DNA of 64,000 nucleotides from Sphingomonas alpina (GCF_014490665.1 NZ_CP061038.1:310001-374000), one strand, 5' to 3'. Positions 19,689-28,323 are shown, counted from the first letter of the stretch. Numbers and translations are program-made. The notes: generated from the letters alone by a model not told the origin.

Positions 19689-19710
19689 GCCAGCGCCGCA
19701 AGGCGCTGGC
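19689..19710 (+). terminator. Stem-loop with GCAA tetraloop after the tRNA
   Basis: A perfect 9-bp stem (GCCAGCGCC with GGCGCTGGC) is closed by the GNRA loop GCAA, 25 bases past the tRNA end. No clean T run follows, so it may act in tRNA 3' processing or termination. Confidence 0.55.
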
Positions 19711-19776
19711 GCTCGCTTGCTTTCAGACCAAAAGTAGATCGTAAGCTGGGCCGGGGTTCCAACGCTTTTGGGACGG

Positions 19777-20322
19777 CTATGCAGCCTGCTTCTGAATCAG
19801 TTCATACACAGCGCGCACGTCGGCGATGCGAATGAATTGCGGCGTCTGATCGAAGGTCGGCTGCCAGATGCCGAAATTGCCGCCATTGAACCAGTTTCCC
19901 GACGCTCCAAACCGTATCGTTCCGGTGCCGTCTGATCGTTCGTCAAACTCAAGTGCGGGCAATCGCTTTATATCGATCGATTTCGACGTCGAGCTTCTCC
20001 CTCGCTTGCAGATAAGGATGCGGCGATCCGTTACCAAATAAGCAAGGTTGCCACGAATCCGCATATCCAGCCAAAAGCGCCCGACTGTTATGTAAAGGCC
20101 CGCAACCAGGAAGGGCAGGCCAAAAAGTTTGAATGGCAGGTCCGCGCCATTCCCGTCGATCGCCCAAACGCTGACGTTCCAAAACAGTGCGAAGCCACCC
20201 CACAGCAAGCTGAACGGGATGAGGAATGCTTCGACAGGCCGGAGAATGATGCCGGTGCCTGGCTTGCCTTCCCATAACACTCGCTCGTGTGGAAGAAGTT
20301 GCCCGGTCAAGCTGTCCGACAT
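19777..20322 (-). CDS. PH-domain-like membrane protein
   Basis: A 181-residue protein with an N-terminal cytoplasmic segment ([15 protein letters not shown]), two adjacent membrane helices (about 30-50 and 63-85) and a C-terminal bacterial PH-like domain ([18 protein letters not shown]). That order is typical of the YdbS/YdbT type, a family of unknown function. The ATG at 20322 is chosen because GAGGA precedes it at 5-base spacing; upstream codons give a poor leader. It is the first gene of the accessory stretch and transcribed toward the tRNA. Confidence 0.7.
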   Translation of the reverse strand: MSDSLTGQLLPHERVLWEGKPGTGIILRPVEAFLIPFSLLWGGFALFWNVSVWAIDGNGADLPFKLFGLPFLVAGLYITVGRFWLDMRIRGNLAYLVTDRRILICKRGRSSTSKSIDIKRLPALEFDERSDGTGTIRFGASGNWFNGGNFGIWQPTFDQTPQFIRIADVRAVYELIQKQAA

Positions 20323-20475
20323 TGCATTCCTCGACATTCCCTGAAGGTGCTCTGCCATCGCGTAGCGCCAATAAGCAGGCGTAACAACGCCTGGCGCCCG
20401 AAGGCGCGAGGCGCTGCGCGGCCTCAAGAATTACGGGATTTTGGGGACACAATATTAATTAGCAATATTGCGCTC

Positions 20476-21432
20476 CTATAGTCCCGGCTCGTGATGATCT
20501 GGCCGCGCAACCCGCGTAAGCGCATGATCTCGTGCGAGATGTTGAGGAAGCGCAATGCCCCATGCGAGCCCAAGTCGCCGCAGAAACACGATAAAAACAT
20601 AGCCCCAGTCGCTCTGGCCGGGATAGAGGCCGATCCGCGCCGACCCGGGATAAGCGTGATGGTTGTTGTGCCACGCCTCGCCCATGGTGGGGATGGCGGC
20701 CCATGGGACATCATGCGCCTGCACGCCGGCTTCGTTGACCAGCCAGCTCTGCGGCCCCTTGCGATGGGCGAGATGTCCAACGAACCAATGTCCGGTGACC
20801 GAGGCACTGACCCGCACGCAGACGCCCCAGACGACCCAGCTCCAGCCGCCGCCGGCAAAGAGGATCAGCGCGATCGGAAGTTGCTGTGCCATCCAGGTGG
20901 CTTCGAGAAACCGATAAAAGCGGTCGCGCCCGACATCGCCGAGATCAAAGGCTGGTGGCCGCGTCAGAACCAGCCGGCAATGGAGTTGCCACCATCCATC
21001 GATCAGCATCGGTTTCCGATGAGCCAGATAGTCGTGGCAATCAGGCTGGCGTTGCGCCCAGTCTCGCAGATCGTGCGTCCGGATCATCCAGAACGGCCCG
21101 CTCATCCCGACGCAAGTACCGGCCCATACGAGACTGCGCTCCAGCCAGAGGGGGCATTCGAAGCTGCGGTGGATGAGCCGCCGATGAAAGCCGACGCTGT
21201 GCCCAAGGAGCAATGTGCCTCCCGTCAACGTCACAAAAACAAGCAACGCGCTGAGGCTGAACAGCTGCGGCGCGAACACCATCGAGGCCGCAAGCATGCC
21301 GCCATTCCACAGCGAATGGATCGGGTCCCAGCGAACCACGCCATCAACGGGATCGCATCCCGGTACTTCGATCAGGGTGTTGACCTCGCATCGGTCAGAG
21401 TGGGGGCATCGGTCGGGTTCGGATGTCATCAT
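20476..21432 (-). CDS. Membrane fatty-acid desaturase (acyl-CoA desaturase family)
   Basis: Di-iron membrane desaturase of 318 residues, likely inserting a double bond in membrane acyl chains. Hydrophobic segments lie at about 45-90 and 185-215. Histidine box 1 is HSVGFHRRLIH and box 3 is HNNHHAYPGSAR. The usual middle box (H-x-x-H-H) is replaced by THDLRDWAQ, so one iron ligand set may differ. SD GGAG precedes two ATG codons at 21432 and 21429. It is divergent from an ArsR regulator with paired operator-like repeats between them, which predicts repression. Confidence 0.82.
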   Translation of the reverse strand: MMTSEPDRCPHSDRCEVNTLIEVPGCDPVDGVVRWDPIHSLWNGGMLAASMVFAPQLFSLSALLVFVTLTGGTLLLGHSVGFHRRLIHRSFECPLWLERSLVWAGTCVGMSGPFWMIRTHDLRDWAQRQPDCHDYLAHRKPMLIDGWWQLHCRLVLTRPPAFDLGDVGRDRFYRFLEATWMAQQLPIALILFAGGGWSWVVWGVCVRVSASVTGHWFVGHLAHRKGPQSWLVNEAGVQAHDVPWAAIPTMGEAWHNNHHAYPGSARIGLYPGQSDWGYVFIVFLRRLGLAWGIALPQHLARDHALTRVARPDHHEPGL

Positions 21433-21446
21433 AATCTCCGAGGTAA

Positions 21447-21505
21447 TTAGCTTATTGCTTAATTACCTGCCGCGCCCCTTGTCAAGCAGTTAGCTTATCC
21501 CTTAA
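21447..21505. promoter_or_regulatory. Paired operator-like direct repeats between desaturase and ArsR gene
   Basis: TTAGCTTATTGCTTAA (21447-21462) and TTAGCTTATCCCTTAA (21490-21505) match at 14 of 16 bases and start 43 bases apart, about four helical turns. The second ends at the base before the ArsR ATG. The AT-rich sites stand out from the local GC-rich background and are the obvious binding sites for the ArsR protein. Confidence 0.7.
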
Positions 21506-21835
21506 ATGATCCGCATGCAGAAGGTTTTCGAAGCGCTCGCCTCCACGCCCCGCCGCAAGATTCTCGCGTACCTCGCGCACACGGAACTCAACGCCGGGGA
21601 GATCGCGTCGCGGTTTGAAATGTCGAAGCCGGCGGTGTCGCAGCATCTCTCCGTTCTGGAAAATGCTGGCCTCGTGAAGAGCGAGAAGCGTGGACAATTT
21701 GTCTATTATCAATTGGTGCCGGACAATCTGGTCAACACACTGAGCTCTTACGCGCAGGAAGTCTGCCCTGTGTCCCGGCCTCTCAAGGCTGAAAGTGCGG
21801 CGATCGCGCGAGAACGTGGGCAACCAAAGAAATAG
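21506..21835 (+). CDS. ArsR/SmtB-family transcriptional regulator
   Basis: Winged-helix repressor of 109 residues (KVFEALASTPRRKILAYLAH; recognition helix EMSKPAVSQHLSVLENAGLV; wing KSEKRGQFVYYQLV). It lacks the Cys-Val-Cys metal motif of ArsR proper and resembles SdpR-like members. The ATG at 21506 abuts the second operator repeat without a visible SD, so the transcript may be leaderless; ATG at 21515 is an alternative. Likely target is the divergent desaturase and its own promoter. Confidence 0.88.
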   Translation: MIRMQKVFEALASTPRRKILAYLAHTELNAGEIASRFEMSKPAVSQHLSVLENAGLVKSEKRGQFVYYQLVPDNLVNTLSSYAQEVCPVSRPLKAESAAIARERGQPKK

Positions 21836-22057
21836 ATGCGATTATGATGGCCGGCATAGGGTTTACGGTGAATCGCTACTCCCACAGTCACGCCCGCACC
21901 TGAAGATGTGGGGCGCTGTACAATCTGTGAAAGTCGTGATTAGCGGGCGTTGCGCCGATAGTAGCGCCACCGCTTGAATACTTGAACGGCCCCACCGATG
22001 ATCTGCGTGGCTGACAGTATCAGCAGTCCGGCAAAAAAGAACATGACGCAATTAACG

Positions 22058-22336
22058 CTATGTCATGAGCCAGCGAATCCGCACCCGGATCGGGCTTGGG
22101 TAATAAGCGCATAATTGCAAAAAGATGATTAACGACAGGCAGATGCCAGCGCCACCAATAGCAAGCCTGGTCTTTGGCGCTTTCATTCGCAGGCGTTCTC
22201 GTGCCGAGAATGTAACGAGCAGGGTGACCATCAGGAACGGCAAAAAAATGACGTCGTGGATCGTCCATGTGGTCCAGCTCATTCGCGTTGTGTCCCCGTA
22301 ATTCGCGCCCCAATCTCGATGCGAACAATCCTGCAT
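22058..22336 (-). CDS. Small hypothetical membrane protein
   Basis: A 92-residue frame with two hydrophobic spans (FLPFLMVTLLVTFSA and LAIGGAGICLSLIIFLQLCAYY) separated by a basic loop. That is the expected pattern for a two-helix inner-membrane protein. The alternative start at 22282 (MSWTTWTIHD) has no good SD either. No family recognised. The 220 bases between it and the ArsR gene hold no convincing gene. Confidence 0.4.
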   Translation of the reverse strand: MQDCSHRDWGANYGDTTRMSWTTWTIHDVIFLPFLMVTLLVTFSARERLRMKAPKTRLAIGGAGICLSLIIFLQLCAYYPSPIRVRIRWLMT

Positions 22337-22396
22337 AGTACCGCAAGCACAAAGGCATTCGTTTCAATGGGCTCGACTGTCGGCGGGGGCGATCAT

Positions 22397-22723
22397 TCAC
22401 TTTGGCGGATCAGGAACCCGCTCGCCATTGCGCAGCGGCTCCCAGCATTCCTTCCTCCAATCCAGAAACGCCAGGCTGGACGAATTTCCGCCGGCCAGAT
22501 CGTAGCCAAGGCGCAGAATGACCGCACTATCATCGTGCCAAAAATAATCGGCGGCAGTCCAACCGGGCGGACGGTTCTTCTCATAGTCCTCATAAAAATC
22601 AGACAGGTGTTTTTCTGCTTCCTCAAGTGAGTAGCCGAACCCTGTCGAGAGTTCGCGGGCCAGCCTGTTAACCAGCCGGTCGAAATATTCATCCTTCTCA
22701 TCGGCGGGCAAGGAGAGCGTCAT
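22397..22723 (-). CDS. Hypothetical acidic soluble protein
   Basis: A 108-residue protein without signal or membrane span, rich in Asp/Glu and aromatic residues (HLSDFYEDYEKNRPPGW, YFWHDDSAVILRLGYDLAGG). Not recognised. It lies beside an Imm11 immunity gene on the same strand; small acidic proteins in such clusters are often immunity proteins, so that role is possible but unproven. Confidence 0.55.
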   Translation of the reverse strand: MTLSLPADEKDEYFDRLVNRLARELSTGFGYSLEEAEKHLSDFYEDYEKNRPPGWTAADYFWHDDSAVILRLGYDLAGGNSSSLAFLDWRKECWEPLRNGERVPDPPK

Positions 22724-22856
22724 GGCAACCTGTAGCTTTCAATGTTTGCCGTATTTTCAAAGCGATTGAGCGACGGGCGGAGCGTAATACGATGCACAGG
22801 AGTTCCGCATCCCAGTAATCACCTGATCTGCCGTAATTTTTATGATTGGGGGTGCT

Positions 22857-23531
22857 TTACACTTCTTCGACATGCTGTGAGCGGCCTAACCCATCGCAGG
22901 GGAGGTCATACCCCCTGAAGCCGTTTTCTATCAAAAACTGCCCAAGCTCCTGGCCCAAAAAGAACCGTTGAAGCCGCAAATCATACCAAAGCGCCTTGCC
23001 GGATATCATGGATTTCCTGACCGCGATCCTTGTCCTGCTATCGAAATTGCTGCGGTAATAATACCAGCCAGGGTGCTGATCGGGCTTCGGACGATATTCA
23101 TAAACGTCCGCACAATGCTCAAGCGCAATGGCGTCGACCCGGTTGCATATGTGCATAAGCCAGCGCGATTTATCGACCGTCCCGTCCTCCAGAAGCACTT
23201 CCATGGGAAAGAATTGGTGAACGCCGGGCTCAAATCGTTCCACGGCGTCCTTGAAGCGCGAGCTCGCACCGGCGGGGGGTGAATGGTCGGGAAGGGGGCC
23301 AACCGAGTGGACAACCGACGTGACGAGCGGAAAGGCGGGTGATTCTGGATATGGGATGCCGGATGGTCCGCCGAATTGCCAGACATGGTCGGGATGTTCG
23401 GGCGGCAGCGCTTCCAGCGGCTGGCGCTGCTTTGCCCGGACGGTTTTCAACCAATCCTTTGATCGTTCATCCCATTCGAGGGTCGGGCAATCCTCGATAA
23501 GAATACTGTCGCATCGCAGCCAGGCCATCAT
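22857..23531 (-). CDS. Imm11/DUF1629-family immunity protein
   Basis: A 224-residue soluble protein matching the Imm11 (MXAN_0049, DUF1629) pattern: FKDAVERFEPGVHQFFPMEVLLEDGT, then SRWLMHICNRVDAI, and a C-terminal segment WYDLRLQRFFLGQELGQFLIENGFRG. Family members neutralise toxins of polymorphic secretion systems. No toxin, Rhs or VgrG gene is visible in the window, so this is an orphan or acquired immunity gene. Two ATG codons at 23531/23528 are possible starts. Confidence 0.75.
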   Translation of the reverse strand: MMAWLRCDSILIEDCPTLEWDERSKDWLKTVRAKQRQPLEALPPEHPDHVWQFGGPSGIPYPESPAFPLVTSVVHSVGPLPDHSPPAGASSRFKDAVERFEPGVHQFFPMEVLLEDGTVDKSRWLMHICNRVDAIALEHCADVYEYRPKPDQHPGWYYYRSNFDSRTRIAVRKSMISGKALWYDLRLQRFFLGQELGQFLIENGFRGYDLPCDGLGRSQHVEEV

Positions 23532-23566
23532 CCGTCTCCGTCAGGCAGATTCGCGAGGTGACGCCG

Positions 23567-23992
23567 TCAACCCTGTTTCCAGCGCTTGAGGCTGGCAATA
23601 CCTGACGCGGTGAAGGCGGCGAGGTGAATGAACAGAGCAAGCATTAAATACCCGGTCGCCGTTAGCAATGCGAAGCCATCGATCATGCTGTCACCCAACA
23701 CGCCAGCCTCACGAAAATACAGAGATTTCCCCAACCCGAACATAGCGATCGCCGACGGAATGAAAATCAGGTGCAGGAGCCAGCCTGCCTGAATCCGTTG
23801 CGCTATCACCCAGACAAAGGCCGACGAGGCGATCGGGCCAAGCGAAGCAATAAGCCAGCCTATGACCCCGAGCGCGGTGATCCCTCCAGCATATTGATAT
23901 ACAAAAATCGTCGAGTTGATCGTGGTAACCGCAGTCAGTAGCGTCATGCCCGCTATGCCGGCGCCATAAGCAACGAATCCGAGCCGTTTCAT
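23567..23992 (-). CDS. Hypothetical four-helix membrane protein
   Basis: About 141 residues from ATG 23992 (an upstream GTG at 24025 would add 11). Four hydrophobic segments: GFVAYGAGIAGMTLLTAVT, ALGVIGWLIASLGPIASSAF, LLHLIFIPSAIAMFGLG and GYLMLALFIHLAAFTASG. No family recognised. It stands 35 bases upstream of the Imm11 gene on the same strand, so the two may be co-transcribed. Confidence 0.55.
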   Translation of the reverse strand: MKRLGFVAYGAGIAGMTLLTAVTTINSTIFVYQYAGGITALGVIGWLIASLGPIASSAFVWVIAQRIQAGWLLHLIFIPSAIAMFGLGKSLYFREAGVLGDSMIDGFALLTATGYLMLALFIHLAAFTASGIASLKRWKQG

Positions 23993-24163
23993 CTCAGCAA
24001 CATCACCGCATGGGTGTGTTTCCACAAGCGAGATTACGGCGCCAGTTTACTCAACTCCTGAACTCATAGAATGCACCGCTTACGCGATCGCTTGCCAGGT
24101 GAGCTTAAATATCATTTATATTCAAATAGATACCTGGTAATTCGCCGCACGCCCTGTTGCCAG

Positions 24164-24193
24164 AGATATGGTACAATCCGGTGTAACATATCT
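24164..24193. promoter_or_regulatory. 30-bp palindromic element, copy B
   Basis: AGATATGGTACA and TGTAACATATCT flank ATCCGG. It differs from copy A by one base. GATTCAA again begins 25 bases after its end. It lies 62 bases before the terminase-like gene. A 37-codon open frame from 24168 (MVQSGVTYLPRPLLRASIQ) parallels the frame in copy A. Confidence 0.6.
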
Positions 24194-24255
24194 CCCCCGA
24201 CCTTTGTTGCGAGCCTCGATTCAAACCCCATGCAGACCCGGTTATCGCAGGCAGC

Positions 24256-24744
24256 ATGGAAACCCGTCCCTCGACCTTTGACCCCGATTATGTCCGCCAG
24301 GCACGCGAGCTTTACGCCGAGGGTCTGACCGATCGCGAGCTGGCCGCAGCCTTCGGCGTCTGTCGCATGACGATCTTCCGCTGGCGCGCCGCTTATCCCG
24401 AGTTCGCCGAGGCGACCCGGCTCGGCAAGGAGGTCGCGGATGACCGCGTGGAGCGCGCGCTGTACGAGCGCGCGATTGGCTATGAGGAGGAAGCGGTCAG
24501 CGTCTATCACCCGGCCGGCACCGAAGAACCGGTGATCGTGCGCTACAAGCGCGAGGTGCGCCCAGATGCCGCCGCCGCACTGCAGTGGATGCGCGCCCGC
24601 CGCCCCGGACTCTGGGCACGACCGACCCCGCCGCCTGAGAAGGATAAGAATTGGGCCGAAGAACTCCGCAAGGCGGCGGCCCGGGTCGCCAACCGGAAAT
24701 CGCCGGAATCTCACGAGGCGCTGCGCTATCATGCCCGAGAATAA
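24256..24744 (+). CDS. Phage terminase small subunit-like protein
   Basis: A 162-residue protein with an N-terminal helix-turn-helix (ARELYAEGLTDRELAAAFGV, CRMTIFRWRAAYPEF) as used by terminase small subunits to bind phage packaging sites. The middle block (VERALYERAIGYEEEAVSVY) and the DAAAALQWMRARRPGLW end are also typical. Its stop overlaps the start of a large-subunit fragment by 14 bases, the usual phage arrangement. It looks intact, but no other phage gene survives nearby, so it is a prophage relic. Confidence 0.75.
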   Translation: METRPSTFDPDYVRQARELYAEGLTDRELAAAFGVCRMTIFRWRAAYPEFAEATRLGKEVADDRVERALYERAIGYEEEAVSVYHPAGTEEPVIVRYKREVRPDAAAALQWMRARRPGLWARPTPPPEKDKNWAEELRKAAARVANRKSPESHEALRYHARE

Positions 24745-24900
24745 TCCCGCGGCCGACGCCGCGCTGAAGGGCGTGACCGGACTGCGCAAATGGCAGCGCG
24801 AGGTGATGACCGCGATCCATGAGCATCTCAAAGATCCCGCGCCTCGGGCCACGGCATCGGCAAGTCCGCGCTGATCGCGATGCTAAACCACAAGCTGCGC
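24731..24900 (+). pseudogene. Terminase large subunit, 5' fragment
   Basis: From ATG 24731 the frame reads GLRKWQREVMTAIHEHLKDP, the N-terminus of a phage packaging ATPase. Near 24840 the frame is lost, and the Walker A peptide ASGHGIGKSALIAML continues in another frame, which indicates a small deletion. After about 24885 the gene ends in a GC-rich repeat block. Only about 50 residues of an enzyme normally over 450 remain, so it is inactive. Confidence 0.7.
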
Positions 24901-24904
24901 TTCC

Positions 24905-25032
24905 CTCTCTTGTGCCCCCGCGAAGGAGTGTAGGGTTGAACATGCCCCGCATGTTCAAAGGATCGTCCGGGGGACGATCCGACCCGACACTAGCACAGAC
25001 TGTGTCCCCGCCTTCGCGGGGACACAGAAGGG
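24905..25032. repeat. Nested hairpin repeat block that truncates the terminase fragment
   Basis: Outer inverted arms GTGCCCCCGCGAAGG and CCTTCGCGGGGACAC enclose two smaller palindromes (TTGAACATGccccgCATGTTCAA and GGATCGTCCgggGGACGATCC). Each inner stem is 9-10 bp. It looks like an inserted intergenic repeat unit. Confidence 0.7.
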
Positions 25033-25055
25033 GGAAGTACTCAGAATGCATTATG

Positions 25056-25210
25056 TTCGCGCAGAGGCGCGGAGGACGCAGAGAGGATGTGCTCCACGGC
25101 ACGGCTAATCTGCGATGATCAGCCCGCCCATAAAGCGGCGACTTGCGGCAGCGCGACGACCGCGCCGCAAAAAAACTTCGCGCCTCCGCGGCTCCGCGTG
25201 AACCCTCTTT
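25056..25210. repeat. Imperfect inverted repeat pair upstream of uxaC
   Basis: GCAGAGGCGCGGAGG (from 25061) and CCTCCGCGGCTCCGCG (from 25183) form imperfect inverted arms of about 30 bp about 120 bases apart. The rest of 24900-25402 holds no supportable gene. No SD or promoter is clear for uxaC, so the repeats may have displaced its original leader. Confidence 0.6.
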
Positions 25211-25402
25211 CTGCAACGGCCACGCGGTTCGATTCAACATTGTTCGCCCCGCACGATCGCGGCAAGGATCCAAACCGCCCCTCAAGCCCAGACCCATTTG
25301 CTACCCGCCGATCTTTGCGGTTGCCGCCTGTGCCCATCTCGTCGCACTTGGCGGTATCCACCGCATCCCGCCCCGCCATCAACCGCTCGAGCCGATCCGC
25401 CC

Positions 25403-26815
25403 ATGACGCCATTGCATCTCCACCCCGACCGCCTGTTCCCGGCCGATCCGCGCACCCGCGACATCGCGCGCAACCTGTTCGCGGGGATTCGCGACCTGCC
25501 GATCGTCAGCCCGCACGGCCATACCGATCCGGCCTGGTTCGCCGGCAACGCGCCGTTCCCCGATCCGGCGAACCTGCTGATCGTACCCGACCATTATGTT
25601 CTGCGCATGCTGAAGAGCCAGGGCGTGCCGCTCGAGGCGCTCGGCGTGCCGACGCTCGACGGCTCGCCGTTCGAGACCGATCCGCGTGCGATCTGGCGGC
25701 GGTTCGCGCAGCAGTATCCGCTGTTCCGCGGCACGCCGTCGCGGCTGTGGCTCGACTATGTCTTTGCCGAGGTCTTCGGCATCGACGTGCGGCTGGAGGC
25801 GGCCACCGCCGATCTTTATTACGACCGGATCGCAGCGGCGCTGGCGACCGAGGCGTTCCGACCGCGCAGCCTGTTCGAACGGTTCGGGATCGAGGTCATC
25901 GCGACCACCGAGGGCGCGCTCGACACGCTCGACCATCACCGCGCGATCGGCGACAGCGGCTGGGCCGGGCGCGTCGTCACCGCCTATCGTCCCGATGCGG
26001 TGACCGATCCCGATGCGGTCGATTTCACGGCGAACATCGACCGGTTCGGCGCGCTTGCCGGCGAGGATGTGTCGAGCTTTGCCGGCTATTTGCGCGCGCA
26101 CCAGTCGCGCCGCGCCTTTTTCCGATCGATGGGCGCGACCTCGACCGATCATGGCCATCCCGGCGCCACCACCGCCGACCTCAGCGCTGCCGATGCCGAG
26201 GCATTGTACCGGAAAGCGCGCGCCGGCCGTGCGACCGCCGTCGAGGCCGAATTGTTCCGTGGCCAGATGCTCACCGAAATGGCGCGGATGAGCATCGAGG
26301 ACGGCATGGTGATGCAGCTCCATCCCGGCGTCCATCGCAGCCACAACCCGCACGTGCTGGCGCGCTTCGGGCGCGACAAGGGCGGCGACATCCCGCTTGC
26401 CGGATCGTTTGTCGATGCGCTGAAGCCGTTGCTCGACGCGCATGGCTCCGATCCGCGCCTGACGCTGATCCTCTTCACGCTCGACGAGACGACCTATTCC
26501 CGCGAACTCGCGCCGCTCGCCGGTCATTACCCCGCGCTGCGCATCGGCCCGCCTTGGTGGTTTCATGACAGTCCGGAAGGGATGCGCCGCTTTCGCGAAC
26601 AGACCACCGAGACCGCCGGCTTCTATAATGGCGTCGGCTTCAACGACGATACCCGCGCATTCCTGTCGATCCCGGCGCGGCACGATGTCGCGCGGCGGAT
26701 GGATTGCGGCTTCCTCGCGCAACTCGTCGCCGAGCACCGGATCGACGAGGACGAGGCGCATGAGGTCGCACGCGCGCTGACCTATGATCTGGTCAAACAG
26801 GCGTATAGATTGTGA
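25403..26815 (+). CDS. uxaC: Glucuronate isomerase UxaC
   Basis: Amidohydrolase-fold enzyme of 470 residues converting D-glucuronate to fructuronate (and galacturonate to tagaturonate). Markers are LPIVSPHGHTDPAWF with the metal-binding His pair, LWLDYVFAEVFGI, GATSTDHGHPGA, GMVMQLHPGVHRSHN and ARHDVARRMDCGFLA. ATG 25403 is chosen because it starts the conserved region; no SD is visible. It overlaps the downstream reductase by GTGA, forming a two-gene hexuronate operon. Confidence 0.94.
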   Translation: MTPLHLHPDRLFPADPRTRDIARNLFAGIRDLPIVSPHGHTDPAWFAGNAPFPDPANLLIVPDHYVLRMLKSQGVPLEALGVPTLDGSPFETDPRAIWRRFAQQYPLFRGTPSRLWLDYVFAEVFGIDVRLEAATADLYYDRIAAALATEAFRPRSLFERFGIEVIATTEGALDTLDHHRAIGDSGWAGRVVTAYRPDAVTDPDAVDFTANIDRFGALAGEDVSSFAGYLRAHQSRRAFFRSMGATSTDHGHPGATTADLSAADAEALYRKARAGRATAVEAELFRGQMLTEMARMSIEDGMVMQLHPGVHRSHNPHVLARFGRDKGGDIPLAGSFVDALKPLLDAHGSDPRLTLILFTLDETTYSRELAPLAGHYPALRIGPPWWFHDSPEGMRRFREQTTETAGFYNGVGFNDDTRAFLSIPARHDVARRMDCGFLAQLVAEHRIDEDEAHEVARALTYDLVKQAYRL

Positions 26816-28221
26816 CGCGCCTGTCTACCGCCACATTGCCCGGGCTGCGGGCCGGCATCGAACGCCCGCGCTACGACCGTGCCGGGGTCAGGACGGGGGT
26901 CGTCCATCTCGGCATCGGCGCCTTTCACCGCGCGCATCAGGCGTTCTTTTTCGAGCATGCCCTGAACGCCGGGGACTTGCGCTGGGGTGTGACCGGCGCG
27001 TCACTGCGGTCGCCGGCGGCGCACGAGGCATTGGCGCCGCAGGACGGACTCTATTCGGTCGTCACGCGTGACGGGGCGGACGAGCGGGTGCAGGTCGTCG
27101 GCGCGGTACGCGATGTGCTGGTCGCGCCGCAGGATCCGGCGGCACTGGTGGCAAGACTCGCCGCGCGCGACACGCATATCGTCACGCTGACCATCACCGA
27201 GAAAGGCTATGCGTCCAGTGCGTCGGACTCCGCCGCCGGCTATCTCGCTGCCGCACTCGCGCAGCGCCGGGCGAACGGTATCGATCCCTTCACCGCCATC
27301 TCGTGCGACAATCTTTCCGACAATGGCGGCCGCCTGAAACAGGCGGTGCTGGCCGCCGTGCCGAAGGGCGACCTGGCGCTTGCCGACTGGATCGAGCACC
27401 AGGTCGCTTTCCCCTCGTCGATGGTCGACCGCATCGTTCCCGCAACGCTGGAGGACGATATTGCCCGCCTCACGGCCCGGATCGGGGTCGAGGACCGCGC
27501 GATGGTCAAGACCGAACCGTTCCGGCAATGGGTGATCGAGGATCGCTTCAGCGGCCCGCGCCCCGATCTCTCGGCGGCGGGCGTCCAGCTCACCGCCGAC
27601 GTTGCGCCATGGGAGGAAGCCAAGCTCCGCCTGCTCAACGGGTCGCATTCCGCGATCGCCTATCTGGGCGGCCTGGCCGGCATCGACTTTGTGCATGAGG
27701 TGATTGCACTCCCCGCCGCGCGCGCGCTGGTCGAAACGCTGATGGACGAAACGGCGGCAACGCTGGCCCCGCCGCCCGGGCTGGACCTTCCCGCCTATCG
27801 GGCGGCGCTGCTGGCCCGCTTCGCCAACCCGGCGCTGCAGCATCGCACGCGCCAGATCGCGATGGATGGATCGCAGAAATTGCCGCAGCGGCTGCTCGCG
27901 CCGATCCTGGCGCGGCTCGATCGCGGGCGTGCCGCGCCGGCGCTGACCCTGGCGGTGGCGGCGTGGATGGCCTGGACCGGCGGACGCAATGATCTCGGCG
28001 CGGTGCATGGGGTCGAGGACCCGCTGGCGATGGTGATCGCCGATGCGCTGGGCAATGCCACTGCCCCGGAAGATCGCGTGGCGGCATTGCTTTCATTGCG
28101 GCAGATATTCCCGGCGCGCCTTGCCGATGAACAGGCCTTTCGAAAGGCGCTGATCGCCGATCTGGCACTGCTGCAGGATCAGGGCGCACGCGCCGCTTTT
28201 GAGCGCTTTTCGGGGCGGTAG
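26812..28221 (+). CDS. uxuB: Mannitol dehydrogenase-family reductase, probably fructuronate reductase
   Basis: NAD-dependent long-chain polyol dehydrogenase, 469 residues, starting with GTG that overlaps the uxaC stop by four bases. Present are the Rossmann segment VVHLGIGAFHRAHQAFFFEH, the SCDNLSDNGG block, the FPSSMVDRIVPAT signature, and the catalytic Lys region WEEAKLRLLNGSHSAIAYLG. Coupling to UxaC makes fructuronate to mannonate the likely reaction; tagaturonate reductase or mannitol dehydrogenase activity cannot be excluded. Mannonate dehydratase (uxuA) is not in the window. Confidence 0.9.
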   Translation: MTRLSTATLPGLRAGIERPRYDRAGVRTGVVHLGIGAFHRAHQAFFFEHALNAGDLRWGVTGASLRSPAAHEALAPQDGLYSVVTRDGADERVQVVGAVRDVLVAPQDPAALVARLAARDTHIVTLTITEKGYASSASDSAAGYLAAALAQRRANGIDPFTAISCDNLSDNGGRLKQAVLAAVPKGDLALADWIEHQVAFPSSMVDRIVPATLEDDIARLTARIGVEDRAMVKTEPFRQWVIEDRFSGPRPDLSAAGVQLTADVAPWEEAKLRLLNGSHSAIAYLGGLAGIDFVHEVIALPAARALVETLMDETAATLAPPPGLDLPAYRAALLARFANPALQHRTRQIAMDGSQKLPQRLLAPILARLDRGRAAPALTLAVAAWMAWTGGRNDLGAVHGVEDPLAMVIADALGNATAPEDRVAALLSLRQIFPARLADEQAFRKALIADLALLQDQGARAAFERFSGR

Positions 28222-28323
28222 AGGGGTTTCGAGTTGCGTTGATCCAACTTCCTTTCCTTCGCCCTGAGCCCGAACGGGGGAGGTAATTCCGCCAAGCGTA
28301 AGGCGCGCCGGCTCGCAATCCAT

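Noticed and set aside
22020..22400. 126-codon minus-strand frame overlapping the small membrane protein
   Set aside because: The overlapping frame at 22058 has clear membrane spans; this one is irregular and Arg/His/Pro-rich.
24000..25100. Right attachment site duplicating the tRNA-Pro 3' end
   Set aside because: No copy of the T-arm/acceptor sequence was found by eye in this interval.
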